A model generated the notes under the pieces. The model saw only the letters and a program-made list of their open reading frames with translations. It was not told where the DNA came from and did no database searches. The translations under genes and the position numbers were made by a program. Below, piece after piece: positions 6,764-9,586 of a DNA stretch of 9,586 nucleotides; position 1 is the stretch's first letter, and each line of letters opens with the position of its first letter. The DNA is from JAANXG01 sp963731035 (GTDB taxonomy: Bacteria > Pseudomonadota > Gammaproteobacteria > Arenicellales > JAANXG01): the NCBI GenBank assembly GCA_963731035.1, contig CAVSUY010000023.1:1-9586 (forward strand). Reading direction: 5' to 3'.

Positions 6764-7437
6764 ACGTCCTCCAGGGTATCCGTCGATTCAACGAGCACGC
6801 CACGTTGAATTCGCCAGATCGTATTCATTCGCTCGGCAATCGATAGATCGTGAGTTGCGATGATCAGCGCGGTGCGGGTACCGTCAAGATGGGAAATCAA
6901 CGCATCGAGCAGCGCATGACCAGCCGGCTGGTCAAGTTGGCCGGTCGGTTCGTCTGCCAGAATCACGCTTGGGTTGCCGACGATCGCTCGCGCCATCGCC
7001 ACCCGTTGCATCTGGCCACCGGACAACTCCTCGGGCAGTTTGCGCGCAAGGTTTTCAAGGCCGAAGGTCGCCAGCGCGGTACTCACTGCCACATCGATGG
7101 CATCCGTCGATTTGGCCAGCAACAGGGGTAACGCAACGTTCTCGCTCACGGTCATCGGTTCCAGTAAACTTTGCGACTGAAACACGATCGAAATTTTTCC
7201 CGGCAGTAACGTCGCCACCGGACCCAGCACGGGCCAGGCGATGGTGCCGCTCGTGGGTAGATCGAGCCCCGCCATGAGATGCAATAAGGTTGATTTGCCG
7301 CTGCCGGATCTGCCCACGAGCGCCACCCGATCACCGGCGCGCAGACGAAATGTCGCCGACTCGACGGCGGTGATAGTGGCCTCGCCTTGTTGATAGCTGC
7401 GACTGAGCGAGCTTGCCTCGATGAGAATGTCATTCAT
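6760..7437 (-). CDS. ABC transporter ATPase 2 (LolD/MacB-type)
   Basis: From ATG 7437 this is a 225-residue cytoplasmic nucleotide-binding subunit. It has every catalytic motif: A-loop Tyr15, Walker A GRSGSGKST (42-50), Q-loop Gln87 (IVFQ), signature LSGGQMQRVAMARA (138-151), Walker B VILADEPT (158-165, catalytic Glu163), D-loop GQLD, and switch His196 (ATHD). The segment between Walker A and the Q-loop is about 7 residues shorter than in its partner. An in-frame ATG at 7452 would add five residues. I prefer 7437 because it gives a short 8-bp overlap with the upstream ATPase stop (7430) and a conventional N-terminus MNDILIEASSL. Its stop overlaps the permease start. It should energise the double-FtsX permease, probably as a heterodimer with ATPase 1. 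Confidence 0.88.
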   Translation of the reverse strand: MNDILIEASSLSRSYQQGEATITAVESATFRLRAGDRVALVGRSGSGKSTLLHLMAGLDLPTSGTIAWPVLGPVATLLPGKISIVFQSQSLLEPMTVSENVALPLLLAKSTDAIDVAVSTALATFGLENLARKLPEELSGGQMQRVAMARAIVGNPSVILADEPTGQLDQPAGHALLDALISHLDGTRTALIIATHDLSIAERMNTIWRIQRGVLVESTDTLEDV

Positions 7438-8140
7438 GGATAAGCCGTCCATCCTGGATGTGCAAAACGCTGTCGGCAGTCGACGCCAGCGCCTGGCTGT
7501 GAGTTGCGACCAGAATGGCAGCGCCGGTCTGGCATCGCTCCCGCAGCAGCTTCAGAATATTAGCCTCCGTCGCCGTGTCCACTTCCGCTGTGGGCTCATC
7601 CGCCAGCAGCACTTGCGGGTCGGCCGACAAGGCGACCGCCAATCCGGCGCGCGCGGCTTCTCCGCCCGACAATTGGGACGGGCGGGCGAGGCGCCGTGGC
7701 GTAATGCCCATCACCTCCAGCAGGCCGTCGATCCTGCTCGCATCGCTTTTTCCAGCGAGCGACATTTGCAGCCGCATGTTGTCCTCAACCGTCAGGTGCT
7801 CAAACAGGTTGCCGGACTGCATCATGATGCCGATATGTTGGGAACGCAAAGTGGCGCGCACCTCTTCCGGCCGGCGCGACAGGCGCGAACCCATCACCTC
7901 AACGTGACCGCCATCGGGTTCATCCAACCCGGCCAGGCATGCGAGTAGCGTAGACTTGCCGCTGCCGGAGGGGCCCATCAGGGCGAGGAACTGACCAGCC
8001 TCGAGCTTTAGCGAAACGCCTCGCAATGCGGCTGTTTCGTCGTCACCGCTGTGATAGAAGCGATAGAGCTCGAACGCTTCCAGCGGTGTGATATCAGCGC
8101 CACTGAAACGAATTGGCGACGAGTTTCCATTGGTCGACAT
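7430..8140 (-). CDS. ABC transporter ATPase 1 with divergent signature flank
   Basis: From ATG 8140 the protein is 236 residues. A GTG at 8188 would add 16 residues lying wholly over the upstream gene, and they look non-native. Motifs: A-loop region YRFYHSG (Tyr29), Walker A GPSGSGKST (56-64), Q-loop Gln108 (MMQS), signature LSGGEAARAGLAVAL (157-171), Walker B VLLADEPT (177-184, Glu182), D-loop AEVD, and switch His214 (ATHS). The signature has Glu where Gln is usual, and EAARAGLAVAL replaces the common QQRVAIARAL. All ATP-binding and hydrolysis residues remain, so it is probably active. It differs enough from ATPase 2 to suggest an asymmetric heterodimer rather than a recent duplicate. It overlaps the upstream secreted-protein gene by 47 bp and ATPase 2 by 8 bp. 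Confidence 0.85.
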   Translation of the reverse strand: MSTNGNSSPIRFSGADITPLEAFELYRFYHSGDDETAALRGVSLKLEAGQFLALMGPSGSGKSTLLACLAGLDEPDGGHVEVMGSRLSRRPEEVRATLRSQHIGIMMQSGNLFEHLTVEDNMRLQMSLAGKSDASRIDGLLEVMGITPRRLARPSQLSGGEAARAGLAVALSADPQVLLADEPTAEVDTATEANILKLLRERCQTGAAILVATHSQALASTADSVLHIQDGRLIHE

Positions 8141-8693
8141 TGTCGGCCCCGAGAGGTGCAGAGAGATTAATGCTGGCCAGCTTCCCACCCCGGTAGATCA
8201 GGTAGCGATTGTTCTCGAGGCGCAGTTGCTTGTTCGTGACCGGGTTGGGTTCAGAATTTGACGAGTAGGCGATCAGGATCGCCGGGCCTGATCGCAGCTT
8301 CACGCTCTGGATCGCTTCGATCTTGACAGCGCGACCGGCTTTGACCAGATCCACAGCCTCATGATTCTTTACGGACGCGGTGGTCGGAGCACCAGTGGTG
8401 TCTGGATTTACGGCAACATCAATCATATTGTACTTGTCCGCGAAACTCGCTCCGTCACTGCGGTCGGTTCGTGCCCAGCCTTCCGGTACCTTGAGCGAAA
8501 ACCCCAGTGCGGAACGATAGACGACGAAAACCTGCGAGTCGGGGATGTCACCGGGTGGGTTCTTTTCCTGCGCAACCGGCTGTTCCGCCGCCATTGCGGA
8601 TGTCGTTACATGTTGCATGCCGCTGAGCAATGTGAAGATAACCACAACGCCCACTAGCATTGGTGGTGAATGTCTCCATGAATCAACCTTCAT
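8094..8693 (-). CDS. Secreted protein with a probable PsbP/Mog1-like domain, first gene of the ABC operon
   Basis: The start is ATG 8693, preceded by AAAGAGG 7 nt upstream, giving 199 residues. An in-frame start at 8759 would add 22 residues and lacks comparable support. Residues ~12-25 are hydrophobic (MLVGVVVIFTLLSG) and a Sec signal-peptidase site AMA-A follows near residues 33-36. There is no lipobox cysteine, so a periplasmic or secreted protein is expected. The mature part, VVYRSALGFSLKVPEGW, then DGASFADKYNMIDVAV and a closing QWKLVANSFQW, resembles the PsbP/Mog1 fold seen in small secreted proteins. This is a fold-level guess. A conserved-looking block runs SNSEPNPVTNKQLRLENNRY (~145-164). 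Its place at the head of the operon, overlapping ATPase 1 by 47 bp, suggests it works with the transporter as a periplasmic partner or substrate-binding helper. Confidence 0.7.
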   Translation of the reverse strand: MKVDSWRHSPPMLVGVVVIFTLLSGMQHVTTSAMAAEQPVAQEKNPPGDIPDSQVFVVYRSALGFSLKVPEGWARTDRSDGASFADKYNMIDVAVNPDTTGAPTTASVKNHEAVDLVKAGRAVKIEAIQSVKLRSGPAILIAYSSNSEPNPVTNKQLRLENNRYLIYRGGKLASINLSAPLGADNVDQWKLVANSFQWR

Positions 8694-8739
8694 CTGATAC
8701 CTCTTTATTTGTGGTAGCGACCACCGCCCTGTTTCCGAC

Positions 8740-8759
8740 GTGAAAAAAACATTCTTCAC
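8740..8759. promoter_or_regulatory. Dyad over the -10 box of the ABC operon
   Basis: On the minus strand GTGAAGAA pairs with TTTTTCAC around TGTT (8-bp stem including one G-T pair; the outer five pairs GTGAA/TTCAC are perfect). It covers the candidate -10 box and start point, the position of a typical operator. It could instead be the 3' hairpin of the decayed PepSY gene, whose stop lies 15 bp upstream on the same strand. Confidence 0.35.
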
Positions 8760-8778
8760 TGCCCGGTTGGATTGTCAG
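8751..8778 (-). promoter_or_regulatory. Candidate promoter of the ABC operon
   Basis: On the minus strand, CTGACA (8778-8773, 5/6 match to TTGACA) is followed after 16 nt by AAGAAT (8756-8751, 4/6 match to TATAAT). Transcription would start near 8744, about 50 nt before ATG 8693. The -35 box overlaps the stop codon of the minus-strand PepSY remnant. The -10 box lies inside the dyad at 8740-8759, so a repressor could block it. It is the best match in this short leader, but only moderate. Confidence 0.4.
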
Positions 8779-8918
8779 TCCGAATCCGGTCCTTCAGGAT
8801 CGTTTTCCAATACCTTGCCGCTTATCGCATCCACGCCGACTTCCTGGGTCTTAGCTAACTTTCCGCTTTTAATATCGAAGGAATAGCGCAAACCGCTCCT
8901 CCGAATCGCCGGATCATT
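8775..8918 (-). pseudogene. PepSY-domain protein, C-terminal remnant (minus strand)
   Basis: Read leftwards from about 8918 to the TGA at 8777-8775, the open segment encodes RSGLRYSFDIKSG, KTQEVGVDAISGKVLENDPE and a short acidic tail. This matches the second half of a PepSY domain (Y-x-F-D-I strand, then EV-x-VD-x-x-SGKVLE). A TAA in the same frame lies just upstream (8921-8919), and there is no start codon or ribosome site for it, so the signal sequence and the first half of the domain are gone. PepSY proteins are small exported proteins with roles in peptidase inhibition or sensing. This copy sits immediately upstream of the ABC operon and reads in the same direction. Confidence 0.6.
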
Positions 8919-9003
8919 TTACTTATCTCAGTGAACTATACCCGGTTACTCTCAGAGCAACTTTACGGTTTTGTAATCATGATCCGTCTTTGACAAGTGT
9001 ATA
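8919..9003. other. Central spacer between the two PepSY remnants
   Basis: This 85-bp stretch separates the two head-to-head remnants. It contains ACTATA (8935-8940) and, at the far edge, TATAGT (9000-9005), placed almost symmetrically about the midpoint of the two PepSY arms (~8969). No -35 box is correctly spaced from either. No gene is visible. Confidence 0.4.
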
Positions 9004-9189
9004 GTGCCAAGGTGCATCTTTATCGCACTCTCCCAAGGCCGCGGCTCGCGCTACTCTTTTGACATCCGGCGCTACTCGGTGACCCATGAGGTCTGCGTGG
9101 ACACTAGGACCGGCAAGGAGCTCGAGAACAGTGAACAAGGGCTCAATGCCGATGAACTACCAGCGCCGACTATGCCGTTATCAAGATGA
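9004..9189 (+). pseudogene. PepSY-domain protein, C-terminal remnant (plus strand)
   Basis: The frame ending at TGA 9187-9189 encodes GRGSRYSFDIRRYSVTHEV, then CVDTRTGKELENSEQGLNAD and a proline-containing tail. This is again the second half of a PepSY domain. The best available start is a GTG at 9004 with no Shine-Dalgarno. The peptide before GRGSRY does not look like the first half of the domain, and no signal peptide is encoded, so the gene appears 5'-truncated. It is related to, but clearly diverged from, the minus-strand remnant at 8775-8918, and the two face each other head-to-head. It lies about 100 bp upstream of a COG4705-type membrane protein gene in the same direction, suggesting that an intact PepSY gene once preceded it. 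Confidence 0.6.
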
Positions 9190-9290
9190 GAGGGAACCGG
9201 TAGTGTAGGTGTATCGGTTTCACCTGGGCCACTGGAAGTGCCACAAACAACGATGAACGCGTTCAACGCAACGAAAACAAAGGAATTGAC

Positions 9291-9586
9291 ATGAATCGTC
9301 AGTCAGAAGAAGCGAAACCGGAGCCCTCTCTTGCGAGACATATGCTCAACAAGGTGCCGGAAGTTACGCTCTATTTCTGGATCATCAAGGTACTTTGTAC
9401 GACGGTGGGAGAAACCGCGGCTGACTATCTAAATGAAACTTTTCATTTTGGTCTGACAGGAACATCAATCATCATGGGAACGCTACTTTTCGTCGTTCTG
9501 ATCGTTCAGTTCAGAGCAAGAAAGTACGTACCGTCAGTTTACTGGCTTGCCGTTGTCCTTATCAGTGTCGTTGGCACTCTCATTAC
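9291..9586 (+). CDS. COG4705-type multi-spanning membrane protein, N-terminal part (runs off the right edge)
   Basis: ATG 9291 is preceded by AAGGA (9280-9284) at good spacing. The 98 visible codons begin with a polar, charged N-terminus (MNRQSEEAKPEPSLARHMLN). Then come KVPEVTLYFWIIKVLCTTVG, ETAADYLN, FGLTGTSIIMG followed by TLLFVVLIVQF, and VYWLAVVLISVVGTLIT: three membrane segments so far. The KVPEVTLYFWI and CTTVGETAADYL stretches are characteristic of the uncharacterised COG4705 membrane-anchored proteins, as I remember that family. Such genes are often near PepSY proteins and two-component regulators, and a PepSY remnant does sit just upstream. The molecular role is not known. The frame is open to the window end. 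Confidence 0.75.
   Translation, partial: MNRQSEEAKPEPSLARHMLNKVPEVTLYFWIIKVLCTTVGETAADYLNETFHFGLTGTSIIMGTLLFVVLIVQFRARKYVPSVYWLAVVLISVVGTLI

Noticed and set aside
8141..8188. Upstream GTG start for ATPase 1
   Set aside because: The extra 16 residues lie entirely over the upstream gene and do not resemble an ABC ATPase N-terminus. ATG 8140 is a better start.
8361..8657. 98-codon plus-strand frame over the exported-protein gene
   Set aside because: It is antisense to a gene with a clear signal peptide, start and ribosome site, and has no recognisable domain.
8694..8759. Upstream ATG start for the exported protein
   Set aside because: It would bury the signal peptide 22 residues deeper, whereas ATG 8693 has a good AAAGAGG site and a proper signal sequence.
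8990..9005. TTGACA (8990-8995) and TATAGT (9000-9005) as a promoter for the plus-strand PepSY remnant
   Set aside because: The boxes are only 4 bp apart, and neither has a properly spaced partner.
9253..9294. 13-codon ORF (MNAFNATKTKELT) ending ATGA on the start of the COG4705-type gene
   Set aside because: It has no ribosome binding site and no composition suggesting a leader peptide. The overlap is probably chance.
1..9586. tRNA, rRNA, CRISPR repeats or an intact transposase/integrase
   Set aside because: I looked for cloverleaf-like segments, regularly spaced direct repeats and transposase motifs on both strands and found none that could be supported.

Overview
The window looks like a GC-rich (roughly 58-60% by eye) proteobacterial chromosome, most likely a betaproteobacterium of the Nitrosomonadales/Burkholderiales type. 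That guess rests on the flavour of the AsmA, COG4705-like, PepSY and PF11316-like proteins, not on any marker gene. No rRNA, tRNA, CRISPR array or intact transposase was seen.

Left part (1-3167): the first 28 codons of a Tat-exported protein run leftwards off the edge, divergent from a two-gene glycosyltransferase unit. The first gene (338-2308) is a 656-residue protein joining a GT-B-like N-terminal half to a GT2 (GT-A) C-terminal half, behind a good sigma70-type promoter. The second (2346-3167) resembles the putative rhamnosyltransferase family PF11316. A perfect 7-bp hairpin sits in the 22-bp gap between them. The pair probably builds or decorates a surface glycan.

Middle (3219-4108): a broken AsmA-family gene. 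Its reading frame shifts by -1 exactly at a run of seven T, and AsmA-like sequence stops near 3856. The next ~250 bp holds no gene I recognise.

ABC cassette (4109-8693, all minus strand): four tightly packed, overlapping genes read in the order secreted PsbP/Mog1-like protein, ABC ATPase 1, ABC ATPase 2, and an 884-residue permease with two FtsX/MacB cores. Two different ATPases plus one double-length permease suggest one asymmetric transporter of the MacB/Lol mechanotransmission type, with an exported companion protein. Its substrate cannot be read from sequence. A candidate promoter overlapped by a dyad lies just upstream of the first gene.

Right part (8694-9586): about 600 bp holding two decayed C-terminal fragments of PepSY-domain proteins, arranged head-to-head, followed by the start of a multi-spanning membrane protein of the COG4705 type that runs off the right edge. 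The ABC cassette is thus bordered on both sides by gene wreckage (AsmA on the left, PepSY on the right). This suggests it was inserted or brought here by rearrangement, although no clear mobile element is visible.
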